In this document: positions 29,456 through 38,176 of the stretch, piece after piece
Position numbering within the stretch: the first letter of the stretch is position 1
How the letters are laid out: each line of letters opens with the position of its first letter
Assembly: GCA_013389115.1 (NCBI GenBank)
Contig: JACADY010000014.1
Span: 16,659-80,658 of the forward strand
Direction of reading: 5' to 3'
Length of the DNA: 64,000 bases
Origin: Alphaproteobacteria bacterium
GTDB lineage: Bacteria; Pseudomonadota; Alphaproteobacteria; Micropepsales; Micropepsaceae
Made by a program: the position numbers and the translations under genes
Notes under the pieces: generated by a model
Told to the model about the DNA's origin: nothing
The model's database searches: none
What the model saw: the letters and a program-made list of their open reading frames with translations, nothing else

Positions 29456-30127
29456 TCAGCGTCCGAACAAGCCAGGGCCTCCTGAGGAAGGCTTGCCACG
29501 CCTCGGCGGCGCCTGTTCCGCCATCTCCCAGTTGCCGCTGTCCTCATAGGTTCGCAACAGCGCCTTGACCTCGGCCAGAGATGCACCCGTTTCGCCCAAC
29601 CACGCCGACCAATCCTCAGGACGCAGAAATGCCGGCATCCGATCCGTTACCTTCGCGATGAGATCGTTCGGGGGCACTGTAACCATGACAAAGGTCGTCA
29701 GTCTTTCAGGCCCGTTGACCCATTCCTCCCAGATCACCGCAATGCCGAGCGGCTTGCCATCCTTCGGCGTGATCACCCATTGCCTGGTCTTACCCGATGG
29801 CAGGTCCTCGCCCTCATTGAAGGTCTGCACAAGGAGGATGGCACGCGCCTTTTCAAAGGCGGTCGCAAAGGTGGGCTTTGTGTCGATGGTTTCAGCACGC
29901 ACATGCATGTGCTTTGGCCGGGCCGGATTTGCCGCGCGCTTGTCGGAAAAGCCCCAGCGCATGGGCACCACTTCACGCTGCCCCGCCGCGCCCAACCGCA
30001 GGACATGCGCAAGTCGCATCGGTGTCGCGGTGATGATCTCATCATTCGCGCCCGTAGCGGCCTGCAGCGGCTGGGAAAACGCCACAACGCCCTTCCAGCG
30101 TGCCATCTGGGTGAATTTTCCGCACAT
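29456..30127 (-). CDS. SRAP (YedK/HMCES-like) protein with a variant active site
   Basis: 223 residues of the SOS-response-associated-peptidase fold that crosslinks to abasic sites in single-stranded DNA. Cys2 follows the initiator (MCGKFTQMARW), giving the thiazolidine nucleophile once Met is removed. VRAETIDTKPTFATAF carries the conserved glutamate. The conserved His before DRMP (iHDRMP in YedK) is Thr here (KVTDRMPAFL), and the usual GFYEW segment is replaced by VIWEEW. A proline/glycine-rich tail follows. It is convergent with the amidohydrolase gene. DNA repair role is from the family; altered chemistry is inference. Confidence 0.85.
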   Translation of the reverse strand: MCGKFTQMARWKGVVAFSQPLQAATGANDEIITATPMRLAHVLRLGAAGQREVVPMRWGFSDKRAANPARPKHMHVRAETIDTKPTFATAFEKARAILLVQTFNEGEDLPSGKTRQWVITPKDGKPLGIAVIWEEWVNGPERLTTFVMVTVPPNDLIAKVTDRMPAFLRPEDWSAWLGETGASLAEVKALLRTYEDSGNWEMAEQAPPRRGKPSSGGPGLFGR

Positions 30128-30575
30128 CGCAGCCCATCCTCGTTGATGGCGAAGCGCCCGTCACGCCCTCAGTCCTCGCGGAAGTAATATGATCGTTCCG
30201 CACCATCAAAGCGCCCGCTCTTCATGCAACAGCGCTTGAAACGACCTCCGTGAACCGCAAGGACACAGGTCGTTGCGGCCGAGCTTTTCGATAAGCTCCA
30301 CATCGCCCGCGCACCGTTCGATCGCCGCGCTTCACGTATGTCTCGGAAGGGAAACCCTTGCGCCGCTTCGAGGAGCGCTCAAAAGCTGGGCAGGTCGAAA
30401 GGATCGCGCTGACGTGGCATTGTCGCCTCCCGCATTTTGATTTGATGCCCATTGCGCATAGCACGTGCCGAACAGAGCGGCAATCGGCGGGGACTGGAAT
30501 GCGCCGGCCCCGTTTCCCGCATTGCAGGCGCATGCGCGCATGACCATGAGCGCCATGCGCGTCATCGCGCTATGC
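30128..30575. other. Intergenic stretch without a convincing gene
   Basis: About 450 bases between the SRAP gene and a terminator hairpin. Short open frames on both strands show no recognisable domain, signal peptide or good start, and I see no RNA gene. Confidence 0.5.
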
Positions 30576-30580
30576 GCGGA

Positions 30581-30604
30581 GGAGCCGCCCCAAGGGGCGG
30601 CTCC
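30581..30604 (-). terminator. Strong hairpin downstream of the PAN-domain gene
   Basis: GGAGCCGCCCC and GGGGCGGCTCC are perfect complements around AA (effective 10-bp stem, 4-base loop), about 40 bases after the stop of the minus-strand gene at 30646. It lacks a clear T-run but is highly stable. Confidence 0.6.
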
Positions 30605-30645
30605 TGCCTCATTGCTGCGATGTGCGCTGGGAAGTCTCGCGGTCT

Positions 30646-31962
30646 TTATTGCGGGATGATTTGCACGGTCACGCCCCAGCTGTCGATGTAGCCTTGATTG
30701 CAGCCACCCTGGACGCCATAGGCGTAGATGCGGGCCTGGCTTGCGCGCGCGTCGATTGCGGCCTCGTCACTCTCGCCAGGCCCGAGGGGCCGCGTGGTGA
30801 AAGCGGAAATCTGCCGGAGCGCATGAAGACCGTCGTCGCCGTGTTTCATGAACGCGACCGTATAGATGACTTTCGAACAATGCGTCGTTGGTGCGCTGAC
30901 ACGGATCTGACCCGGCACAAGTTGACCTGGCACTTCGGCGTAGTTGTCGCACTGCTGGCCGTTCGGATTGGTGCACGCCACGCTCATCGAGGCCGGACCT
31001 TGCGCGACAGGCGCACCGATCTTCTGGTCGAACAGACTACCGGGCGACATCGTTGTGGTCAGGTCACTGGCCGGCGTCCAGCGTTCAACCGTGCCTGAGA
31101 TGCAACAGGCGTCGGCCCGCGCTTGCGGCACAGCGTTCTTCAAATAGCAGACCGCGTATTGACCCTGGATGCCCGGCCGGACATAGGTCCATGCCTTGCA
31201 ACGATCGCTCTTCAGATTGCATTCGCTTTGGCAACGATCCGGACGCTGATCGTTGATCTGAAATCGATCAAAATCGGATCCTGGGCGATCGATGTTGTCT
31301 TGCATGCCCGCCACGACGGCCTCACGTGGCATTCCGGTCGCCGAAGCCGGCGGCGCGCTTACAACTTGATCGCAAATAAGGCCGACCGCATTGACGTGCT
31401 TGCCGAAGCGCAGGTTCAGCCCGACGGCATATTCGTTGCCGGGACAGTGCTGGATTTCCGGCCTGGACACGACGAGTTCATTCGTGACCGTCATGCCCAC
31501 CGTCGCCGAATAGGCCAAGTTGCCAGCGAATACAGCCGATCCCTCGCTGCCGCCATCGCGCGGGCGCGAGCAGGCGAATTCGATCCTCCGCGCGAACTTC
31601 CCAGGACCGTTGAAGCCTGCAGTCAGCATGTCATAATTTATTTGCCGCACGGCGCTATCGCCCTGGCAATATTGCTCGGCCGGGCTGCCGCCGTTGCCGC
31701 CGCGTGGCCCAACTTCGACAAACGCTCCGCGCGCATAGGTCTGCGGATCAAAAGGCGCGCATATCAGCGAAACCTGATCGATCCAATAGCCGGTCCGCCC
31801 CTTCAAACCGACAAGAAGCTGCCCCGCAGGGCAGCGCAGCTCTTCGGCGCTGTCGCCCGAGCCGCCATGGGCTGGAAACACCGTGGCATCGACCGGCGCA
31901 TCGGACAACACGACCAAGCCGGCAGCCACAGCCGCCGGCAACAAGACTCTCAACACTTTCAT
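30646..31962 (-). CDS. Secreted cysteine-rich protein with PAN/apple-like domain
   Basis: 438 residues. A Sec signal peptide covers about 1-26 (VLLPAAVAAGLVVLSDAPVDA). Two similar modules follow, each of the form CP-G-x3-VGL-x7-G-x2-(I/V)-x3-(L/I)-C: CPAGQLLVGLKGRTGYWID and, later, CPGNEYAVGLNLRFGKHVN. Residues about 230-290 form a PAN-type domain (DRFQINDQRPDRCQSECN, CKAWTYV, CYLKNAVP, CCISGTVERW). Such domains bind proteins or sugars outside the cell. It is followed by a strong hairpin. No partner enzyme is obvious, so an adhesin, carbohydrate-binding or surface role is only inferred. Confidence 0.78.
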   Translation of the reverse strand: MKVLRVLLPAAVAAGLVVLSDAPVDATVFPAHGGSGDSAEELRCPAGQLLVGLKGRTGYWIDQVSLICAPFDPQTYARGAFVEVGPRGGNGGSPAEQYCQGDSAVRQINYDMLTAGFNGPGKFARRIEFACSRPRDGGSEGSAVFAGNLAYSATVGMTVTNELVVSRPEIQHCPGNEYAVGLNLRFGKHVNAVGLICDQVVSAPPASATGMPREAVVAGMQDNIDRPGSDFDRFQINDQRPDRCQSECNLKSDRCKAWTYVRPGIQGQYAVCYLKNAVPQARADACCISGTVERWTPASDLTTTMSPGSLFDQKIGAPVAQGPASMSVACTNPNGQQCDNYAEVPGQLVPGQIRVSAPTTHCSKVIYTVAFMKHGDDGLHALRQISAFTTRPLGPGESDEAAIDARASQARIYAYGVQGGCNQGYIDSWGVTVQIIPQ

Positions 31963-32204
31963 GACATCCCCTTGTCAAAACTGGTCGCCGCTTGCGGCGG
32001 CGAGGTTCCGCGCCAGGGTTCAGATTGCTGGGAATCCGAATGCCCCCCTGCGGGCGCGTCGATGACGGGTTTACTCTCATCACTGCGGGCTGTCCCGGCC
32101 GCCGGCTGATATTTTTGCGATGATTTGCCGACTTTGGGCGTCGCGCCGCCTAATTTTGCCTGCGCAACCGTTCGACAGCCGCACTTCTGCGAACCTTGCG
32201 CCAA
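31959..32204 (-). CDS. Possible small hydrophilic protein, low confidence
   Basis: An open frame overlapping the start of the PAN-domain gene by 4 bases (ATGA). From a TTG at 32204 it would encode 81 residues, polar and rich in Ser, Gly and Pro, with two early cysteines (QKCGCRTV). There is no signal peptide, domain or good ribosome site. The overlap suggests translational coupling, but GC-rich DNA often has chance frames of this length. Confidence 0.25.
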   Translation of the reverse strand: MAQGSQKCGCRTVAQAKLGGATPKVGKSSQKYQPAAGTARSDESKPVIDAPAGGHSDSQQSEPWRGTSPPQAATSFDKGMS

Positions 32205-32227
32205 GACATCGCGCGGATCCTTCAGCG

Positions 32228-32608
32228 CTATGTCGAAGCAGTGCCCATGCGCGCGAAGGCGGCAATGCTGAGCAGAGCGACCGCCGCATGGCCGATAATC
32301 GTGGTCCAGATCATCGCCGAGGCGACACCCGAGAGTGCAATCGGAACCTGGGTCAGCAGTTCGGCCCCATTGAAGGCGAGGGATGCAACAAGCATGGCGG
32401 TTGCGGTTTCGCGCGCTGCGGCGCGCTGCAGAAGCAGACAGGCAAGGCCCCAACCAAGCGCCGCCGCGCCATAGCCGCGCGCCACCGCTGCCCCTTCCGC
32501 CCCGATTTCGAGCCCGAACTGGTCAAAGGTGAAGGACGGCGCCGCGAAGACGGCGGCCGCGAAGGGAAGCGTCATCAACGCGTTGAGAAGACAAACAGCA
32601 CGGAACAT
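32228..32608 (-). CDS. Small four-helix membrane protein, function unknown
   Basis: 126 residues with about four hydrophobic segments (LLNALMTLPFAAAVFA, GYGAAALGWGLACLLL, ATAMLVASLAFNGAELL, MIWTTIIGHAAVALLSIAAF). The internal ATG at 32608 is chosen because AGGGGG lies 9 bases upstream. Its layout resembles the small DUF4345-like protein at 35900, and the two could be distant relatives. No operon partner indicates a role. Confidence 0.65.
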   Translation of the reverse strand: MFRAVCLLNALMTLPFAAAVFAAPSFTFDQFGLEIGAEGAAVARGYGAAALGWGLACLLLQRAAARETATAMLVASLAFNGAELLTQVPIALSGVASAMIWTTIIGHAAVALLSIAAFARMGTAST

Positions 32609-32802
32609 CTGGGCACCCCCTTCGATCAGCCCATGATTTCTTCTGGAGGCAGAATGAAACATGTAAAAGAGCCCGCTTCAATGAGGCCCGCGCGGTCTGG
32701 GGCGAGCGCCGCGATAGGCACGGGTTTGGACGCCAGCTTCCACCAGACCAATGACGGCACATTCGCGAGCATGGCGCTCATCGCTGTAAATCTGGAAACG
32801 CG

Positions 32803-33063
32803 TTGAGGGAAAGTGAGATGCTTGCACCCGCGCGCCCCTTCGGCCTGGACACGGTCTTCATTCTCACCTCGGAGCCTGCGGATGTGCGCCTGCGCTACTT
32901 TGCGCCAGACCACGAGATGGGTATCTCGGGCCAGGCGATTATCGCGGCACTTATCGTCCGGAATACGCTTGGGCTTCTGAAACCGGGCAGCATTATCGTA
33001 ACGACGGCGAATGGGCTCTTTCGGGGCGTGCTCGCGGTGAACGATGGCGAGCACAGCGTAACG
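32803..33063 (+). pseudogene. PhzF-like isomerase fragment
   Basis: The frame reads FGLDTVFILTSEPADVRLRY, then FAPDHEMGISGQAIIAAL and GSIIVTTANGLFRGVLAV. This is the part of a PhzF-type (diaminopimelate-epimerase fold) protein with the RLRYF-P-x-E-x-G-x-A-x2-A pattern. The beginning and all of the C-terminal half are missing; after about 33063 the frame runs antisense into the next gene. I treat it as a decayed fragment. Confidence 0.45.
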
Positions 33064-33081
33064 CCCGCGCAACAGTGCCCG

Positions 33082-35178
33082 TCATTGCTCTCCGCCCGCC
33101 GAAACGCTTGCGGCCTGGGTCGACCGGCCGTCGGGCAAAATGCCGGCCATCTTCCCCTCGCGCAAAGCTTGGAGACGGAGCGCAGCAAGTTCACTGAGCG
33201 CGGGATCGGCGCGCCAAATAGCCTGGTACCTTGGGTCGGCGCGTGTTTCCGGTGTGAACTCGTAGGTGCCGAAGGGCATCGTTTCGGAAATGTAAAGGGA
33301 CCGGCCCGCAATTGCGCGACCGTAAAGTTCGGCTGCATATCCGGGCCGACCTGCGATGGCCGCCTCGAGTGATAACGTCCAGTACACGTCTGGCGTGAAG
33401 CGACCCAGGGTCGTCGGCGCTTGTCCTGTCATGTACTCGGAAAGTTGATCCTCATCTGCGCCTATGACCGCAAAGAGAGCTTCGGGATCTCCATCGAGTG
33501 CCGCTGCCCCCGCCTCCATGCGTAGGATTTCGGCCGCAACAGGCGCTGACGGAGCGCCCTGCCAGAGGTCGTCACGCACATGCCGCGCCAATGCGCGCAA
33601 TGCCGAGCCGTCGCGGCGGACTAGGAAATTGAGATAGATTTCGCGAATGAGGAAGGCATTGTCCCGGCTGGCGTCGAGTGCTTTTCTATAGAGCTGGTCC
33701 GCTTCAGCCATCGATCCTTGGCACTTCAGCGCACGCGGCATGACGAGCTGCCGCCAAGGACTGACGGGATCGAGCAGCTGCGCCAGATTGGCTTGTTCGA
33801 CCGCCTCCGTGCACCGGCCGACGAGCATTAAATAGTAGCTGAACCAAGTATGTGTGTCAGGGTTGTTGGGATCGATCGCCAACGCGCGACGAAAAAGTCG
33901 CTCAGAATCCTTCCATTGCCATGCAAAGCGACGCTGATACTCCGCGAGCGCCGTTAACGCGGCAGGATTGTCGGGGTCCGATCGCAGGGCCCGGTTTACG
34001 AGCTCCTTTGACTCCATCTGCCTTTCGAAGATCGTTTTTCGTTGGGCGCTCGAAGTGGAAATTCCACCTCGGGCGACCAAGAAGGCGCGCAGGACGAGTG
34101 CGTCCGCGTTTTCAGGTTCACGTGCAAGAACGTCATTCAAATCCTGTTCCACCCGATCGGCAAGCGCCTCAGCCGCGGCCTGATCAGCTGCGAATGTTCG
34201 GCTGAGGCGCTTCATGATGCATTGGCGCGCGTCCATGAGCAGGCGATGAACTTCAGCATCGACCGCCTTCCTCGGAGTCACAATCTGCACCCTCTCGTCG
34301 CCGAGTTCGCGCGCGAGATGCTCCAGCACGGCGACCGTGATGGCGTCTTCCGCCGCCATCAGATTTGACACGTCGCCATTGTAGTCCGTCGTCCAGGCGA
34401 CCGTCGCTGACGGCGCATCAACGAGTTCTACGGTAATGCGAGTGATTTCCCCTTCCACGCGCACGCTGCCGCCAAGAAGAATATCCGCGCCCAATCTCCT
34501 CCCCATCTCTTGCCTCGACAGCTGTTCGGCCGCCACGGCAAAGGATGATGTTTCCGCAATTACGCGTAAGCCGCGCATGCGCGACAGGCGACTGCGGATC
34601 TCGAGCGGCAGGCTTTTTGCCAGAAACTCAGTATTATCACTCTTGCTGACGCCGTCGAACGGCAGGACAGCGAGCGTCAGCGGACCCAGATCCGGCCGTG
34701 CGGGCGGGGTGTGCCGAGGCTCCAAAATGAAAGCCGCGAAGGCTACCATCACAGCAGCGATCGCCGCCAACGCCAGGCCGAGCAAAAGCGCATGACGCTC
34801 CGCCTGTGGAGCCGACACAGGCTCAACGCTGAGGCTGGCTGCTTCCGCCGCTTGCGCCGCTTCCGCAAGAACGAGGCGATAACCGACCTTGGCAATTGTC
34901 TCCAGCGTGAAGGTGGGGCCATCGTGCAACTCAGACACGCGACGGACGCGCGAGACGGCTCGATTGACAGCGTCGTCTGTGACCGCCCGGCCTCCCCAGC
35001 AGGCATCGACGAGTTCATCGCGGCCAACGACACGACCGTCCGCCTTTGCAAGCGTGACGAGAACCTCCATCACGCGTGGTTCAAGAATTTCTCGTCCACC
35101 GGCGAAGACGATCGTGCGTTCGGCAGGACGTACCTCAAGCTCGCCCAGCCTGAATGGTGGCACTTGTGCGAGCTGCAC
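33082..35178 (-). CDS. One-component regulator: OmpR-type DNA-binding domain, membrane helix, TPR region
   Basis: 698 residues. An N-terminal winged helix of the Trans_reg_C/CadC type covers about 1-105 (LEPRVMEVLVTLAKADGRVV, DDAVNRAVSRVRR, TIAKVGYRLV). One membrane helix sits at about 130-152 (ALLLGLALAAIAAVMVAF). Then comes a TolB/FlgO-like segment (LAVLPFDGVSKSDNTEFLA ... ADILLGGSVRVEGEITRI), and TPR-like repeats from about 330 to 600 (RALRSDPDNPAALTALAEYQ, RALAIDPNNPDTHTWFSYYL). It is a membrane-anchored DNA-binding protein sensing an unknown signal. GTG start at 35178 with GAGG upstream. No target is adjacent apart from the IS remnant. Confidence 0.88.
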   Translation of the reverse strand: MQLAQVPPFRLGELEVRPAERTIVFAGGREILEPRVMEVLVTLAKADGRVVGRDELVDACWGGRAVTDDAVNRAVSRVRRVSELHDGPTFTLETIAKVGYRLVLAEAAQAAEAASLSVEPVSAPQAERHALLLGLALAAIAAVMVAFAAFILEPRHTPPARPDLGPLTLAVLPFDGVSKSDNTEFLAKSLPLEIRSRLSRMRGLRVIAETSSFAVAAEQLSRQEMGRRLGADILLGGSVRVEGEITRITVELVDAPSATVAWTTDYNGDVSNLMAAEDAITVAVLEHLARELGDERVQIVTPRKAVDAEVHRLLMDARQCIMKRLSRTFAADQAAAEALADRVEQDLNDVLAREPENADALVLRAFLVARGGISTSSAQRKTIFERQMESKELVNRALRSDPDNPAALTALAEYQRRFAWQWKDSERLFRRALAIDPNNPDTHTWFSYYLMLVGRCTEAVEQANLAQLLDPVSPWRQLVMPRALKCQGSMAEADQLYRKALDASRDNAFLIREIYLNFLVRRDGSALRALARHVRDDLWQGAPSAPVAAEILRMEAGAAALDGDPEALFAVIGADEDQLSEYMTGQAPTTLGRFTPDVYWTLSLEAAIAGRPGYAAELYGRAIAGRSLYISETMPFGTYEFTPETRADPRYQAIWRADPALSELAALRLQALREGKMAGILPDGRSTQAASVSAGGEQ

Positions 35179-35224
35179 GTCGTTCGTCCTCGCGTGGGAG
35201 ATACATTAGGGCTTCAGCTTATGG

Positions 35225-35824
35225 CGCAAATTTGACATTTACTCCAGCGCGCCCCAGTCGAAGAGCCGGGCGCCGGCGCAGCCCAACCATGTTTGGTCCT
35301 ATGACTTCGTCGCGGATCGAACCCATGACGGGAAGGCCTGCCGGATGCTGTGTATCATCGATGAGTTCACGCGGGAGGCGCTGGCCATTCGTGTGGCAAG
35401 GAAGCTCAAAGCCACCGACGTGATCGATGCCATTGCCGATCTCTTCATCCTGCACGGCGTTCCGGTGCACATTCGATCCGACAACGGCCGGAGCTTGTTG
35501 CCCTTGCTCTTCGAGAATGGATCGCCGCCGCCGGGGCCAAGACGGCCTCCATCGAACCCGGCAGCCCTTGGGATAATGGCTATTGTGAATCGTTCAATGG
35601 AAAGCTGCGCGGTTAGCTGCTCAACGGGGAGATCTTCTACACGCTCAAGGAGGCCAAGATCGTCATCGAGGCATGGAGACGGTATTACAGCACTCTCAGG
35701 CCACACTCCACGGTCGGATACCGCCCACCGGCACCAGAGTCCGTCATTTGGCCGACCTCGCCACTGGCGCAAAACGCAGCGCTAAACTAATATTTCCAAT
35801 GGACCACTCCGTGGGGGCCAGTCA
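35225..35824 (+). mobile_element. Second IS3-family remnant, frameshifted transposase with right terminus
   Basis: Plus-strand OrfB fragment: HVWSYDFVADRTHDGKACRM (first DDE Asp), IIDEFTREALAIRVARKL, HIRSDNG (second Asp). A frameshift near 35490 follows (GGCCGGAG where GGCCCGGAG would keep frame), then [21 protein letters not shown], an in-frame TAG, and LLNGEIFYTLKEA, RPHSTVGYRPP. The element ends at 35824 with CCAGTCA, i.e. TGACTGGCCCCCAC read from outside. The left end is missing. It is related to, but not the same as, the remnant at 20460, and oppositely oriented. Confidence 0.85.
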
Positions 35825-35899
35825 GAGAATCCGCTTCCGCATGCTCGCTCTCCCTTGAAATTATCGGCCACGGAAATAGCCGCTCTCGGCTTGAGGCGA

Positions 35900-36274
35900 T
35901 CAACGCTTCGCCGCACGCATGGAGACGGTGATGAGAAACGTCGCCGCGAAAATTTCGATGACGGTCGGAACAATCGACGCGGGACCAAACTCACCCTTCA
36001 ATGCAGCCAACCCCCGCCCGACGAGGATTAGCGCCTCGATCGCGCCAATGGGTAGGAGCAGATCAAGTCTTTGGCGGACGACGGCATAGATGCAAACCGC
36101 GCCCATGGCCAAATGATGCCCTCCAAAGATCGCTCGCATCTGGCCCGTCGCCTCGCTATTGGTCAAGGCAAAGCCCAGAACTTCAGCGACGCGTTCGGGT
36201 CGAAACATGCCGGCGAGCCCGATCAGGGTTAGCATCACGCCGATGATGATCAGCGCGCCCCACAACTTTGTCAT
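35900..36274 (-). CDS. DUF4345-like small membrane protein
   Basis: 124 residues, about four membrane helices (LIIIGVMLTLIGLAGMF, AMGAVCIYAVV, ALILVGRGLA, IFAATFLITVSM). The sequence FRPERVAEVLGFALTNSEATGQMRAIFGG is split over helix 1 and 2 as in DUF4345-type proteins. GGGAGAAG precedes the ATG. It overlaps the end of the Baeyer-Villiger monooxygenase gene by 4 bases and so is in the same transcription unit. Role unknown. Confidence 0.75.
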   Translation of the reverse strand: MTKLWGALIIIGVMLTLIGLAGMFRPERVAEVLGFALTNSEATGQMRAIFGGHHLAMGAVCIYAVVRQRLDLLLPIGAIEALILVGRGLAALKGEFGPASIVPTVIEIFAATFLITVSMRAAKR

Positions 36275-38157
36275 TGTCTTCTCCCACTACGCTCTTGCGC
36301 GCGCCCTCTCTTCGCGAAGTGCAAGCCTTTGAAGTCGCCAGCTGCGCGCCACCGGTTCATGTGATCGAAGAACGCTTTTGGTCCTCCCGGATGGCCCTGC
36401 GTTTGCCGAAACTTCTTGTCCCAACCCTGACCTTCATTGTTCCAGAAGCCGGGCGTGCAATCGGGTGAGGCGATTAGAGAAGGTCCGGTGGTCAGGATCA
36501 AATCGACCCAGGCGACTTCAGCCTCGCGGGTTGGCTCGACTTCGGAAAAGCCCGCCGCCTCGGCGCGTTTGACGATCTGCGCAATAGTTTTTGCATGATC
36601 GACAATGTTGTGAGGAATATTGAGAGCATAGTTTGCGGCCTGGTTCATCTGAACCGAGAAGAAGTTCGGGAAGCCGTGCACCTGCATGCCGTGCAATGTC
36701 CGCATGCCGTTCCCCCAATACTCGGAGAGCATCTTGCCGCCGCGGCCTTTGAGATCGAACCCGCTCTTCATCTGGAAATTGGCACCGAACTCGAAGCCCG
36801 ACGCATAGATGATGCAGTCGACTTCGTAGTGAGCGCCATTGGCGACAAGGCCCGTCTCATCGATCCGCTCCACGCCTTTGCCGTTAGTGTCCACCAGCGT
36901 CGTGTTCGGCGCGTTGAATGACGGCAAGTATTCGTCGCTGAAACAGGGCCGCTTGCAGAGTTGCGAGTACCAGGCTTTCAGCTTTTGGGCCGTGCCCGCG
37001 TCGGCGACGACGGCGTCGACGCGAGGGCGGAGCTGCTCCATCTTTTCGAGATCCGCTTCCTCGAACGCCGAGCGCAAACGCCTTAGGTCCGGCTGCCTCG
37101 GCGAACGCTTCAGGGCCTTGTGAACGCGCATGCCGAGCTTTGCGAGCCAGAGCGGGGTACCTTTCAGAGCCTTTTCACGAATGCGGCGCGAGATTTCCGT
37201 CCAGCCATCATCGATCAAGTCCTCTGACGGAATGCCGCCGCCTGTGTTCTCGACGAAATTGTCCATCCAGCGGTTCTGCCAGCCCGGCCTGGCGATGGAT
37301 TTGAACCATGTGGGATCAATGGGATGGTTATTGCGCACATCAACCGAGGATGGCGTACGCTGGAACACGAACAGTTGCTTGGCCGACTTTGCAAGCGGCG
37401 GGATGCACTGAACACTTGTCGCGCCTGTCCCGATAATGGCGACGCGTTTGTCAGCGAGCTTGTCCATGGGCGCACCGTCCGCATCACCGCCAGTATAGTC
37501 ATAATCCCAACGGCTGGTGTGGAACGACTTGCCCCTGAAGGTCTCGATGCCCGGGATACCCGGCAGTTTTGCAACGTGGAGCGGGCCGGTGCCCATGCCG
37601 ACATACTTCGCCGTGAAATCATCGCCGCGATTGGTTCTGATCCGCCAGACTTGTTCGGCTTCGTGCCACTCGATGGTGTTGACCTCGGTGTGGAATAGCG
37701 CCCTGTCGTAGAGCCCGTACTGATTGGCGATGCGTTCACAATGGGCGCGAATTTCTGGGCCGCGCACATATTTCTCGCTTGGCATGTAGCCTGTATCTTC
37801 CAGCAAAGGCAGATAAATCATGGCTGCCGTATCGCAGCGTGCGCCGGGATAGCGGTTCCAATACCAAGTGCCGCCTACATTGCCGCCTTTCTCGATGAGT
37901 CGATAGTCGCTGATCCCCGCTTCCTTGAGGCGGGCGCCAACAACGAGCCCCGAGAACCCCGCGCCCACGAAAGCGAAGGTGACGTGATCTGTGACCGGTT
38001 CGCGCGCCTTAACCGGCATATGCGGGTCAGCAGCCATTTCCGGAAATTTGTCATCCAGCGCCAGATATTGGGCATTGCCGTCAGGGCGCAGACGTTTCGC
38101 GCGCTCTTGGGCGTATTTCTGTTTGATTGAATCTTTGTCGAGCGTCGTGGACGTCAT
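36271..38157 (-). CDS. Baeyer-Villiger flavin monooxygenase
   Basis: 628 residues. It inserts oxygen beside a ketone to give an ester or lactone using FAD and NADPH. FAD Rossmann motif FVGAGFSGLVVGARL at about 62-76, the Baeyer-Villiger fingerprint FRGKSFHTSRW (F-x-G-x3-H-x3-W), and the second dinucleotide motif AIIGTGATSVQCIPPLA. Of the 600-residue class, with a longer N-terminus like cyclopentadecanone or steroid monooxygenases. Start ATG 38157 gives the normal family N-terminus. The hydrolase encoded 19 bases upstream could open the ester product, so the pair may degrade a ketone or steroid side structure, possibly linked to the meta-cleavage operon. Confidence 0.92.
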   Translation of the reverse strand: MTSTTLDKDSIKQKYAQERAKRLRPDGNAQYLALDDKFPEMAADPHMPVKAREPVTDHVTFAFVGAGFSGLVVGARLKEAGISDYRLIEKGGNVGGTWYWNRYPGARCDTAAMIYLPLLEDTGYMPSEKYVRGPEIRAHCERIANQYGLYDRALFHTEVNTIEWHEAEQVWRIRTNRGDDFTAKYVGMGTGPLHVAKLPGIPGIETFRGKSFHTSRWDYDYTGGDADGAPMDKLADKRVAIIGTGATSVQCIPPLAKSAKQLFVFQRTPSSVDVRNNHPIDPTWFKSIARPGWQNRWMDNFVENTGGGIPSEDLIDDGWTEISRRIREKALKGTPLWLAKLGMRVHKALKRSPRQPDLRRLRSAFEEADLEKMEQLRPRVDAVVADAGTAQKLKAWYSQLCKRPCFSDEYLPSFNAPNTTLVDTNGKGVERIDETGLVANGAHYEVDCIIYASGFEFGANFQMKSGFDLKGRGGKMLSEYWGNGMRTLHGMQVHGFPNFFSVQMNQAANYALNIPHNIVDHAKTIAQIVKRAEAAGFSEVEPTREAEVAWVDLILTTGPSLIASPDCTPGFWNNEGQGWDKKFRQTQGHPGGPKAFFDHMNRWRAAGDFKGLHFAKRGRAQERSGRRQ

Positions 38158-38176
38158 GGGCTGGCCCTCCGATTGG

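Noticed and set aside
30222..30533. 103-codon minus-strand frame in the gap after the SRAP gene
   Set aside because: No recognisable motif, no ribosome site and arginine/serine-rich chance composition.
31123..32109. 328-codon plus-strand frame opposite the PAN-domain gene
   Set aside because: No domain, and the minus strand has a signal peptide and conserved cysteines.
20460..35824. Intact composite transposon
   Set aside because: Both IS remnants lack their left ends and most of the transposase, differ from each other, and no target-site duplication is visible.
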